Shown: in pieces, positions 12,576 through 23,206 of the stretch
Position numbering within the stretch: position 1 is the stretch's first letter
Layout of the letters: the number at the start of each line of letters is the position of its first letter
Assembly: GCA_963277665.1 (NCBI GenBank)
Contig: OY728147.1
Location: forward strand, 1,260,269,424-1,260,333,423
Origin: Viscum album
Taxonomy: Eukaryota > Streptophyta > Magnoliopsida > Santalales > Viscaceae
DNA: 64,000 nucleotides
Reading direction: 5' to 3'
Made by a program: the position numbers and the translations under genes
The notes under the pieces: model-generated
Seen by the model: only the letters and a program-made list of their open reading frames with translations
The model's database searches: none
What the model was told of the DNA's origin: nothing

Positions 12576-14381
12576 TTCACAACAATTTTATTATTTATAG
12601 GACAACAATTTAAGAAAATTAATTTCCTCCATTATACTTATTCAGAAAGAGATAAAAAATAATATATAATAATTCTAACACTAATGTATCAGAACCCAAA
12701 TATATTTCAATTTTAATATCCTGTACTAGATAAAATTAAATAAGGTATTCACTTAAATTTTTTGTTGACAAACATTCTAACACTATGTACTCTTCCAACT
12801 AATCTCTAAAAAACTTTACTTCATTTTTGAGTACTATGGTTGTCAAAAATCATGGTAGTATTTAGAAATTAAAGAAAATTGATTAAGAAATATTTTTAAT
12901 GAAATTATAATTACCTCTAGAAATTTCCTATTGGGGGATTGTAGAATTTTCATGGTGTATGATCTCTCTTATAAATTTTGAAATATAATATCCACAATCA
13001 ATGCTATTTTCTTACTTTGGAAAATGTAGAGACATTGACCAAAATAAGTAAATTATTTTGAAATATGTTTTTATTGTTAAATATTTCTATATATATCTTA
13101 ATCTATTTCCATTTTTAGTAATCCAAAATATTTATATTTCCCGACACTGACTTCATGACATGATTTAGCCTATATTTAGTGTATGCCTTATCATAAGAAA
13201 ATTATTGTTAAAACACTGAATAAAACATATAATTTGATGATTATCTATAAAATGTTGATTGGTTTATATTCAAAACTTAATATATATATAATTTTTGGTT
13301 GGTTTGTTGGATATACATGAATTAGATCCAAAAAATAAATATTTTGGGTATTTAAGTTGACTATGATTAGCATTCAGTGCTACCTAAAAAACAATCAATG
13401 TAAAAAATAAATATATTATTTTATCTGTTTAGATTATAGAGTTTTAATTCTAAAGTTTGTGCATAAAAAATATTCTTTAGTATATTATATTTCCTCAAAC
13501 TCATTGAGTAGATCATATATTTTCTTCTAAATTTATTTATTCTCCAATGTATGTTTTTTCATAGAAGTTATATAGGGAATAATGAATCCAAATCATTATT
13601 AACATCATTTTACATTTATATAGTTGTAATATAACTTCCTATAGAAAATATGAATATTTATTAACTTTAATAAACATATTATCACATAGTTTGGATAGAT
13701 ATATTATAACAAGGTACTTTATGTATGTATTCACAACTGAGGTTACCGACCATTCATGCTTGAGAATATCAGTTATACTATTGAGAAAAACAATGTTTTT
13801 CCTGGTAGTTCCATATATTTTTTTATTTATATGTAATGTATGACCTATTTTAATATTTAAATGTGGTCTCTACATGAATTTATAATAATAATATTTGTTT
13901 CTCCAGAAATGGTGGGGAAAAGGTACTCCTAGAAGGTCCTTTTGATTTCTTGGGCGTTTCACTGTATTTTCTTGATCTAACCTTCTTTTCCCAGATTTTT
14001 TATCCATATGTAATATCATACCTCACATAGACATTTTTTCATCAAATTTTATAGGTTTTTAATATGGAATTTTTGTTAAATAAATACCTTATTTATCTTT
14101 AGAAGATTATATTACAATCATATGAATGTTCCAATAACATCACTGATCGTTGTAATGTCTAGATCACCAAGTTGAACATGAAAATCACCAGTCATATCAT
14201 GAGATACCTTAATCCCCACTAAAATTAAATATTTTAGGAATTATTTCTATTTTAGCTTTTCTCCTTGTATATTATACCCCATTCCCCTCAGAAAAAGGTG
14301 ACGTGCGGCTATTGAAATATTGAAATCACTTACAACTGTTCCCTGCTGATGTTTATCAATATAAAGTTATTAGAATGTATT

Positions 14382-14612
14382 TTATTCACATTTAGAAGAA
14401 ATATTAATGAAAAAATTGATTACCTCATGTAAGGTATGTGGTTTAGTCAATTTAAAATCCTCAAATATAGTGGGGTTATTTGGTTCTTCATGTGCAGACC
14501 CTTGTTCCACCACTATTTCTCTTTGATTCTTTACCATATATTGGTATGCCAAACCAAACCAAACAATAATATCTTGAAAAGAATTTATCTTTTCCTTCAA
14601 TCCTTTCACCAT
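14382..14612 (-). pseudogene. Possible C-terminal exon of the transposase remnant
   Basis: An open segment begins MVKGLKEKINSFQDII and contains QREIVVEQGSAHEEPNNP. It is followed after ...HTLHE by GAGGTAATC, a plausible splice donor at about 14425. It is hydrophilic and has a coding-like composition despite the AT-rich context. It lies in the expected position downstream of the Transposase_24-like fragments on the same strand. No domain of its own is recognised. Confidence 0.35.
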
Positions 14613-15849
14613 GTTATATTTATTTTCATGTGGTTTTATCTTCTAAAAATTCTTTTGAGGATACACTACAAAAACCATACCTCTAACACGACCATATTGT
14701 TCTGGCCACTTAAAAACTCTAAAAAGTGGTTTTTATTCCGATATGGTTGCTACCGATTCATGTTTATAAATCAAATGAAAAAATATGAACATAAATTGAT
14801 ATTTTTATTTAATATAGTTATAAAGAAAAAAATACTATTATTTCACATTTACACATGTTTCCCAAGCCACTTTTTTTCTTTTTATCAATTAGTTTACCCT
14901 TCTTATTTATGTGATATTCCTTCCGTAGAACATGACATAGAATAAGAGTGGATTCATATTTTGATTCATAAATTTCATATAAAAAAGAAACATATTTTGT
15001 TTCATATCACATAAAACATTTATCTTTTAATTAAAATACATACCAATTTATTCTCTAGTGAAGTGTTCCCCATCCCTGCTTTGTGATAAGGGTATATTGG
15101 TTTTGATGCACGTTCTTTATTTTTTGCACTCTTTTGTTGTTTCATAAATTAATTTTTTTAATAAAATTGGATAAAATGAATAATGTAAAACAATATATTA
15201 TCAAATGATATTAACCTGAAATTATTTCTCAATGTGAAGACTGATGAAAGCATTTCTTGTTTCTCCCTTAATAATGTGTACATAAATAACTTGTGGGTGG
15301 GGATTTACTTTACCCTTATCATACCTAAGATATAACTTGGTAAGAAGAGTTTGAAAGCACATATGGAATTTTCCATTAGCCATTAAGGAAAATTTCTTAT
15401 TGAAATATTCTAAAATAAATGAACCCTACAAAGAATAGTGGAAATTAAATCAACTTTTCATTATATAATTTTTCAGTAAAATAGAGAAAGTATATCGTAA
15501 AATTACCGCTATATTTTTTCAAGGGGTTTCCTTTATTATAGGATAAAAAATATTCCATGAATCAATATCAATTGGTACATTCATCCTTGTTGTGATGCCA
15601 ACATAATTAATGAACATTGTATTGTTGGGGTCAATTGGTTAGCCATGCTGATTCTAACCAACCTCAAATTTTATTCCATTAATTATTTCCCTGATAATTT
15701 TATTCAGTACGGTGATGCAACATCATATTTTTTCATCAACATGTTGTTTATCCCCTATTAATTTTATAGTTTCATCATCAACAATATGTTCTCTCTTAGG
15801 ATTGGTAACATCATCATGTTTATAAGAAATTATCTCCATGAGATATCAA

Positions 15850-16975
15850 ACATATAATTTTTCTTGAATAATTATAATGTACACACTAAAAATGTATTTG
15901 GGAAGGGTCATGTGCATGATATATTCAAACAATGATGTAATATTTAACACCATATTCATAATATTTTTTCAAGATATTAACATGAATCCATTTGGAAGGA
16001 AATGGGCAATTGAATTTTGGAAAATAATTACTAAACTATGGTATGCGTTATCCATTGAATTCATCCAAAGGTGAAAGTTATAGATAGTTTTCATCCTCAT
16101 TAGTTTTATCTCTAGAATAGTTATTATAGAATTTTTTTTATTGAGACTCAACCTCTATCTCTTATAGATATGATCTTATGTTACTTGAGGTACTCTAAGA
16201 AGTAATCATCACATACTGAGTAAGAGTGATAATTTTGGATGACTACAACTCAAATTAATTCCAGAAACATAGAAGATATGGGGCACAGGTCTTAAGAGAA
16301 AATATTGAATAATAACTATTTGGGAGATGAAGTTGATAAGGATGATAGTTTTTCCCTATTTTTTTTTCAAATTACCATATATTAATTTGAAATTTCAAAT
16401 CTCATATCAATATGTTAAAAGGTCTCTAACACTACCATGAGAACAACAAGTCATCCCCACTAAGATGCACCGACTCCAATCCATGATACTAGTCATTTTT
16501 ACTCACATGTATCTCAAATATAAGAGCTCTATTTCCCCTGAGGTTCCTGTGTAGGATGTGAGTACAAAAATGACAAAGTAAATACTAATAGGGCCCCAAA
16601 AATATACAACAATACCTATATTTTATTATATGTTCAAATTAGTAACACTAAAAATAAACATGTATGTCAAGTCATTGTGAACTACCCAATACCCCTGATA
16701 ATCAAATGTACATATTATATTTCATACGAGTTTGTTATACTAATCACAATATAAGATTATACCATGGTTTTTCATTGACATTCAAATAATTTCGCTAATA
16801 AGAGGTGAACATTTGAATCATATGAGGAGGAAAAATTATTTATCTCCCTATGGAAATAACCACATCACATGCACAATAAGATTCAAACTCAGACCCCTAG
16901 CATCCAAACCATCATTCAGGGATAACCATCACATGTACTTATTGCATCCAAATCATGGAATCGGTATAACATAGA
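15850..16975. other. CACTA interior, nothing recognised
   Basis: AT-rich sequence lies between the transposase remnant and the nested retrotransposon. Overlapping short frames on both strands (for example 15877-16074 plus and 15969-16151 minus) carry no motif I recognise. Confidence 0.4.
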
Positions 16976-16980
16976 TATTT
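16976..16980. repeat. Target-site duplication TATTT (left)
   Basis: TATTT directly precedes the 5' LTR and is repeated exactly at 27759-27763, directly after the 3' LTR. Five base pairs is the normal duplication size for Ty3/gypsy integrases. Confidence 0.9.
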
Positions 16981-18607
16981 TGTAACACCCCAGGTAAATA
17001 AAGAGTATGAAATTTTCACATTTATCCATATTTGTGAATAATATATTATTATGACTTTAAAGGTGACGCTATGCTCGATGGCGTACCCAACACACAACAA
17101 TGAGTTTCTTGGGAATCTTACGTTGCACTCTAATAATAAAATATTATTATTTTAAATAGTAGTTAACGCATGGCCGTTGTAATGGTGGTAATGAACATAA
17201 ATAACTAAAAAATTATTATATATGTTTGTCAAATATTTTTACTTTTTGCAATAAATTTTAGAGGATTAAAAATGCGAATGAATCCAATTTTAAGCGTAAA
17301 CATTCTAATATTCTTTAAAAGGTCGATTAACCGCCTTTTGATGGCGAACCTCTTTTAAATCCATTTTTTGACAATTTTATGTGTTATATTTGACAAAATA
17401 AAATTCTTCTTTAGAATCGGGACATCAAAAATTTACTTTGTGTAAATTTTTGGTATTTTTTCGAAAAAGTTCAATTTTTAATGAATAGTGAAAAATGATG
17501 TATTTTAATTCAAAACCTCTTTTTAATCTAACTTATTTATATGATTAGATTATCTTTTGAATTGATTTTAAAGTGAAATTAGAATATATTTTTACCATTT
17601 AATCCAATAGTGTTCATTGGAATTAATTTCACTTTGAAATCGGACTTAAACTAGTGTCAATCTTTTGATACATTTTGCTTCATAAAAACACTCTATTTGT
17701 TTTGACAGCGGGAATTAATTATTAAATTAATTAATACAACTTATATGTTTTTAATTTTTTAAAATAGACATCAATTTTGAATTCAGAATATCAAATATAG
17801 CTTAGGGTGAATTTTTGGCAATTTTCTGAAAAATATCAATTTTTGATGAATAGTAAAACCACTAAGTGGTACATATAAAAACTGATTTTCCGTTTAAATG
17901 AAATTTCGCCATATTTATGTTTTAAATTTCAAAAATCCGACATAAATGGTTTTTATTAAGAAGTAAAATGTGGTTCAATGGGATTAAAATAATTTTTTGG
18001 TGAATAGTAACTTATTACGTTTTTAATCGCGATTAGAGATAATTAGTGTAGTTTAAGGTAAAAATAATGTTTTAAAAAAATGAAATGACCTAGAAACATG
18101 TCCTACCCTCATTGGATGTGTCATGGCCGACCAAGACAATCCATGGGTCAACTTGGGTACCCCATGGAGCCACTTTGGTTGGAAAATGACATAAATACCT
18201 TTTTATTTAATGTTAAAATTAAAATGTCACAAACATGAGTTGTTTCAATAAATTTTTTTACATGGGGTAATACAAGTCATATTTTTGACTATAAATAGTA
18301 ATTGGAAAGATAAAAATATTTCCTTCATCATAGTATTTATTTTATAATTTTTTACATTAAATAAATTAAATTATTTATGACATCATGATGATGCAACGAT
18401 TACCTCATTATTTAACGATTTAAATAAAATGGAAAGATAATGTAATATCTAAGACCTACACATGTACAAAACCTATTTTATGGGTGGATTTAGAACCCTT
18501 ATCACCTTACCCTCGAAACACATCAATGTGGGACCACTAAAATCCGAAACTCATTCTAAAATAAAGTAACATTTCCTTACTTTCCAAGAGTGCCCCTCCT
18601 CTCCTCT

Positions 18608-18615
18608 TATAAAAG
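18608..18615 (+). promoter_or_regulatory. TATA box of the 5' LTR
   Basis: TATAAAAG follows a CT-rich tract (CCCCTCCTCTCCTCT) and is followed by a C-rich leader. The same arrangement occurs in the 3' LTR. Transcription would be expected to begin some 25-35 bp downstream, defining the U3/R boundary near 18640. Confidence 0.6.
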
Positions 18616-19689
18616 GCCCCCACCTCTACCTCGTTACCCACACTTCCAAAGCATTTGGATCAGCCAACCCCTGCCCAGTTTGTCTCTTCACATCCCTCTC
18701 TAACTCCTTGAACCCTAACTTTGGGCAGAAGTCTTCCCAAGGAAGCCTTTTAGCTCAAACCAGAGGGAGTTACCCGATTTTAAGGTAATGTCTTCACTTG
18801 AGCCTTTTTGTTTTATTTTGCTTCTCCAACCCCCTAAAATATTTTTATTCATTTATTTTGTAACAATTACAGTATATTAAATATACTAGGATGTTTTTAT
18901 AAGAAGGATTCGAGCTACACTTGCACACACCTTCGTCTAATGGTTAAAGAACATACTGTTTCTGTGGTTCGCGATTTTCTGCCTCACGAAACGATGATTG
19001 TTCAACATTCTTCAAACACCTTCAAAGGTGGACATTAAGATGACACTATATTTATATATGATATATAATATGTTTATGTTTTACTTAAGCTTCTGTATTT
19101 TTTAATTATGGCATTCCTTTATGGTTTCAATTATGGGTAAACGCGATATCTTCATTTAAGGAAGTGCGGACTACCGCACCCTCAAAGTGATTTGATTCGT
19201 TAATACCATATGTGGAACGTATAAAGGATATATTTAATGATATTATATATTATACCATACTGGAATTAAAATAATATTATGTATCATTATGTTTTAATTC
19301 CATTAAATTTGAAATAGAAATGAAGGTAGCGTTCATGCGTACGTACGGCCTACTATCTCTATGAACGGTGCTTTTCATTTTTTATCTCCAAATGATATGA
19401 AATAGTATAAAATGAATATGTACTGTATATATATGATATTTTAATCATTAATAATATTCTGGAAATTATTTACTTATAACTACATGGAAAATCATTTTTC
19501 AAACAAGTTCATTTTTGACTCATGTACCAAACATCGACAAAAACATCTGATATGAACTCATATTATTAACCAATTATTATAACATTAAAATATGTGATAT
19601 TAACTGAAAAATAATATTTATAGGATGTCCTTAAGAAATTATAAATTGACCAAACTTTATTATTCAGGAATATAAAGAAACGAACAAGA

Positions 19690-20700
19690 AAAGTTGGACT
19701 TGAGGTAAGGGATCCTACCCCTCTCTTTCTTTTTATGTACACTCTTTTATGTCATTCCTTTTAAGCTCATCATTCTTATGATTGGGATGTTATTTTATAT
19801 TAATAATAATTTACTTTTTATTTTCATATGATGAGAGACCCTATTCTCTCTCATTAATCCATTTTGGAAGTTTCGAGTGGCGCTGTTAGGCTGCCGAGTT
19901 TTCGTAAGGGATTTTTCATCTCACTTTTATTCCCGTGAGATTTATGCTACATTTGACACAATTTACTTTGAGTGGTGTATGTAATGCCCATTATTTTACT
20001 CATTGTGTAATATAATTTCAATTATGAGTATTTACATCAATGTTTTATTGTCCTTCTTTCACCGGGTGTATGTTTCGAAAGATACCAATGTCGGTAAGGG
20101 AACCTTTCACCCTCCTCTTTTTAAAAGACTTCTTTTGTTATGTATTTTAATTCACATACTATTATTTTCGGATATGTTCTTCTATATCCTTATTGATTTA
20201 AATTTTATGTCCATGTGATGAGATACCCTTTCTATCTCTCATCGACTCATTTTCTGAATTTTGTAGTGACACCGTTAGGCTGTCAAATTTTTGCAGGGGA
20301 ACTTCTTAACCCAAATTTGATTCTTTGGGAGAAACATGTACTTATTGAATATGTCGTTCTATGAATATTTGTGAATAACCTCTGATTGTTTTACACTTAG
20401 TATCCACTTATATTTGGTGTATTCATTTGTCACACATAATTATGTAATTGATTTGTCCTTAAACCAAGGATACCGTCTTTGTAAGGGACTTCGTCTCAAT
20501 CTCCTTTCATTGAGGCATATTTTGTTTTATACAAAACACTCTTTTATACGGTGTATAAACTCCTTTTCCTTTTACGTTGATCCAAAAGGAATCTTTGTTA
20601 TACAAAGCATTTTACAAAATGACAAAAGGGAATGTTTTTGTCACACATTTGCAGCGACAATGACTTCTTCGCCGCCGTGACCATTATTTGAGTTTTGGCT
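19690..20700 (+). repeat. Three diverged ~389-bp tandem units inside the 5' LTR
   Basis: Shared phrases recur at a constant spacing. GTAAGGGA followed by a CT-rich tract lies at about 19706, 20096 and 20485. GATGAGA..CC, CTCTCAT and the GTTAGGCTG core occur at about 19827-19910 and again at 20214-20290. The corresponding units lie at about 25925-26930 in the 3' LTR. Internal amplification therefore contributed to the unusual LTR length before this copy was inserted. Confidence 0.55.
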
Positions 20701-21540
20701 TCCACTACAAGCTATAACTTATTTTTAAAAGAAATATAAATACCATGTTTTACTTTTCTTTTATTTTGGTATTGAAAATGGTTTTCATAAGATTTTTTAT
20801 ATCAATGTGTTTTATTGATATCTTGTGATTGAAATGTGGAAATGTTATGTTTCATTTATGCATGTTTTATGTGATACGATTATGTTATGGTTATTGGGCA
20901 TTATTATGAATATGGGTGGTTCCGTGATAAATTATGGGTAGGTGAGCCCGATATAGCTCTCCAATGCATTGGGTAACGCGAAGGAGTGAAACGTTAAGGT
21001 TTCTCCGAAGAGATTTAGGGAATATACTGTGGTGGGTATTCCAAACGTAACCAAGAGGGTTACTCCCTACGTAAGAATGTTATGAATGCCTCAAGTTACC
21101 TTTTATGTCTTATGATTTCTATGATTTATTCATGATTTGATGAGGTATGTTAAGGTGCCTTTGTTTTATGGGTAAAGTACGATTTCATTCTTATGTATAT
21201 ATGAACTCATGTTTCTTTTCCATATTTTGTTTAACCCTTACCGAGATTTTTATGCTCATCCCAAGTTTTTGAAATGTTTTTCACAGGTTAAGGAAAAGGT
21301 ACATGATGTGATGATAGTGTCAAGGATGTGACAAGAAAGAATCCATGTTTTATTTTAAATATGTTTCCGTTGATGGAAAAAAATGAATATTGTCTTTTAT
21401 GTAACCACTTTGTTTAAATGTGGAATGTAATACAAGTTTCATGATCTAATTCTCTAAAACTCTAAACCTGAAAAGATCCTCAATGTGAAATCTTGTAATA
21501 ACTCAAGATTAAGTAAGGTTTAAGGCCGGGGCCTTATAGT

Positions 21541-21558
21541 TGGTATCAGAGGTCGGTT
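21541..21558 (+). other. Primer binding site, initiator tRNA-Met
   Basis: TGGTATCAGAG is the exact complement of the last 11 bases of plant initiator methionine tRNA (with CCA). A partial match continues through GGTTT. It begins two bases after the LTR, as expected for priming of minus-strand cDNA. Confidence 0.9.
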
Positions 21559-21657
21559 TAGATAACTTTAGATGTTAGGGTATCCTCTAAGCATAAGTGA
21601 CATTACCATAATGGTTAGGATTTCAGGAAGAGTCCTGGTTTTAGATAAAGTGAATGA

Positions 21658-21739
21658 GTAAGTATATCTTAGTGTTTACCTTCCTCATTAGTACATGATG
21701 ATTTTGTTGATATACTCACACTAACATTTCTGTTTTTAG
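21658..21739 (+). other. Possible leader intron before the small ORF
   Basis: GTAAGTAT at 21658 fits a plant splice donor and CTAACATTTCTGTTTTTAG ending at 21739 fits a branch site, pyrimidine tract and acceptor. Removing the 82 bp would leave the ATG of the 56-codon ORF four bases into the next exon. This is inferred from sequence only. Confidence 0.4.
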
Positions 21740-21742
21740 TAA

Positions 21743-21913
21743 ATGGATGGATCTAGAAGGCACCAAAGAGACAATAGGTTTGAAGGAAACTGTGGTGGTT
21801 CTATGATTAAGATACTAGATAAAATGGGGGATTCAATGAGGAAACTCGTGGTTGTTCTAAACCAACTATCAAGGAGTCATGATCAACCACTTGAACCTTG
21901 GTATGATCTGTAA
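21743..21913 (+). CDS. 56-codon ORF at the gag position
   Basis: The ORF starts with ATGGATGGATCT and ends with TAA. Its product begins MDGSRRHQRDNRF, contains MIKILDKMGDSMRKLVVVLN and ends EPWYDL. It is charged and has a central stretch that could form an amphipathic helix. It is the first ATG frame after the primer site and possible leader intron, which is where gag begins in Ty3/gypsy elements, so it may be the remaining N-terminus of gag. No capsid or zinc-knuckle motif is present. It is far shorter than any functional gag and may not be made. Confidence 0.4.
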   Translation: MDGSRRHQRDNRFEGNCGGSMIKILDKMGDSMRKLVVVLNQLSRSHDQPLEPWYDL

Positions 21914-22134
21914 TGCATCATATACAAGATGACCAATCGATGTGGAAGTTCAGGTAATAATTATAAAGGTAACCATTAGAGTTTATATGATCCTTACTTT
22001 TGAGGTAATTATGGGTTATTATATGTTATGATGGAAAATGAAAGGCATGAGATAAACATGAGGTTAAAATATATTATTATTATTTTTGAAGATTTTATCT
22101 CATTTTGGGGAATGTTTTAAGAATTATATAGTTT

Positions 22135-22258
22135 TGGAAAAAGGACAACACGCAGACCATGTGACAACCCGTCGCGTCGGACAAAGCTGTGGGAATCAAA
22201 CCCACAACCAAAGTGCGACTGGTATTTATCACCTACCACTGGACTACGTGAAGTCCCT
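22135..22258 (-). mobile_element. tRNA-derived SINE-like insertion
   Basis: On the minus strand TAGTCCAGTGG (22246-22236) fits the Pol III A box and GTTTGATTC (22201-22193) fits the B box with one C-to-T change. Their starts are 45 bp apart, as in a tRNA gene. The T-arm-like hairpin GTGGG...CCCAC is intact, but the acceptor halves do not pair, so it is not a working tRNA. A body continues to a CCTTTTTCC end at about 22136. The phrase TAGTTT at 22129-22134 and at 22262-22267 could be a short target duplication. It is much richer in CG than its surroundings. It could alternatively be a tRNA pseudogene. Confidence 0.5.
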
Positions 22259-23163
22259 GGTTAGTTTGACTGATTCTTTTTAGTTAGATGATTTTATGAA
22301 TTAATAGTATGTTGATATTGGGTTATCTATGGAAATTTATTAACCTATCACGGAGGATATGTGATTAGTTTAATTACTCTTCAATACAAGACTTTAAGAG
22401 CAACTGATGTTGTTTGGAGATAAATGTTACGATTTAGCTTAGAGGACTATGTGACTAAATCCTTCAAATATTTGGCTTTGAATCTTAGTTTGGTTTAATT
22501 TGAATAATTTTATGGAAAAATTATTTATCGAATGTTCCTCGTTGAACTTTGGGTTTTGTTGGAAAATTTTGGAGATTAAGAATAGATTTTCTTTTTATAA
22601 AGGGTTATCCTTTTCTTCATTATCTGATCTTGTACTAAACTTTTTAGTTTTGGTTTTATTTAAAGTATAAATATATGGTTATTATATAGTTCTCTTTTTT
22701 GGATTAGGTGATTCTCTAGAAGTTGATTATAGTACTCTTAATGTGAACAAGTCTTCCTAAATACTCGTCTTTTGGAGAAAATATGAGTTTGTGTAAGGAA
22801 TCTAATAAAAGTTGAAAGTCAACATGATAAGTGATTATGTTTCCTTATAAATAAATTCCTCAATAAAATGTAACTTAAAACAAAAATTTTGTCTATTAAC
22901 TTTTCCTACTGGGGAATCGAATACCGTTTAACCCATCACATGTTTGTGATTTTCTTGTGGTTAACTTTCTCTTAGACATGTTTACTATCACTCTCCATCA
23001 TAACATGACCCTTTGTTTTTTCCTCCATGTCCATATTTTCATACTTGGAATCCTAGTATGGGTTAACTCGGGTGACTTCTATACTTCTCTTTCTTTATTT
23101 TAAAGTGATTGTTTTACCGACTCTTGTTCCGATGTGGGACTTTCAAGGATGTTTCCAAGCCCA

Positions 23164-23190
23164 ATTTTAAAATTGCGAGGACGAAATTAC
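23164..23190 (+). pseudogene. Remnant of the pol C-terminus (EDEI motif)
   Basis: AATTGCGAGGACGAAATT would encode N-C-E-D-E-I. Autonomous plant Tekay/Del elements end their polyprotein with a closely similar phrase a few bases before the polypurine tract, so this is a leftover of integrase/chromodomain-end coding sequence. Nothing recognisable as integrase is left upstream, showing that the deletion that made this element reached almost to the stop. Confidence 0.6.
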
Positions 23191-23191
23191 C

Positions 23192-23206
23192 AAAAGTGGG
23201 GAAGGA
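23192..23206 (+). other. Polypurine tract
   Basis: AAAAGTGGGGAAGGA, purine-only except for one T, abuts the first base of the 3' LTR. This is the normal plus-strand primer position for reverse transcription. Confidence 0.88.

Larger units (their letters stand above)
11720..15840 (-). pseudogene. Decayed plant transposase gene (Ptta/En/Spm, Transposase_24-like), in fragments
   Basis: Read on the minus strand from 15840 downwards, several fragments follow one another in the order of the plant Ptta/En/Spm transposase domain. At 15840-15519 one frame, with four stops, holds NQHG*PIDPNNTMFINYVG, then RMNVPIDIDSW. This matches the family's 'N..GQP.GPN..... G...R..VPI....W' signature. At 15420-15222 comes FNKKFSLMANGKFHMC then KLYLRYDKG. 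At 15145-15044 comes MKQQKSAKNKERASKPIYPY then HKAGMGNTSLENKL, like the family's 'NR.K..Y.H..G..S' segment, followed by a plausible splice donor GTATGT. At about 14950-14850 lies YHINKKGKLIDKKK, like the 'TH..K.G...D' segment. Further open segments at 14612-14415 and 13990-13910 may be C-terminal exons. At 11929-11720 a 69-codon open segment again resembles the C-terminal half of this domain. Internal stops and broken frames make it a pseudogene. It is probably the accessory transposase of the surrounding CACTA element. Confidence 0.6.
16981..21538 (+). repeat. 5' LTR (4558 bp)
   Basis: The LTR starts TGTAACACCCCAGG and ends GGGGCCTTATA. It is nearly collinear with 23207-27758. The ends are TG...TA, not the usual TG...CA. 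It contains a TATA box (18608-18615) about 1.6 kb in, so U3 is roughly 1.6 kb and R/U5 roughly 2.9 kb. It also contains an internal tandem repeat of ~389-bp units at 19690-20700. The long U5/R part has a few frames of up to 88 codons that are kept in both LTRs, but these need non-ATG starts and are most likely incidental. Confidence 0.92.
21539..23206 (+). other. Short internal region of the retrotransposon
   Basis: This 1668-bp stretch holds the primer site, a possible leader intron, a 56-codon ORF, a tRNA-like SINE-type insert, a pol C-terminal scrap and the polypurine tract. The rest (22290-23160) is AT-rich with no coding signal. An autonomous relative of this lineage would carry several kilobases of gag-pol here, so nearly all coding sequence is missing. 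Confidence 0.85.

Noticed and set aside
14665..14760. CACTACAAAAACC as a further CACTA terminus nested in the element
   Set aside because: No inverse terminus or matching flanking triplet was found nearby, and the motif is short.
20414..20680. 88-codon frame kept at the same length in both LTRs (also 26636-26902)
   Set aside because: It begins at TTG rather than ATG, has no domain, and its conservation is explained by the LTRs being recent copies of each other.
22193..22253. Functional tRNA gene on the minus strand
   Set aside because: A and B boxes are present but the acceptor halves do not pair and the anticodon stem-loop is irregular.
22086..22283. 65-codon plus-strand frame
   Set aside because: It runs antisense through the tRNA-derived SINE-like insert, which explains its higher complexity.
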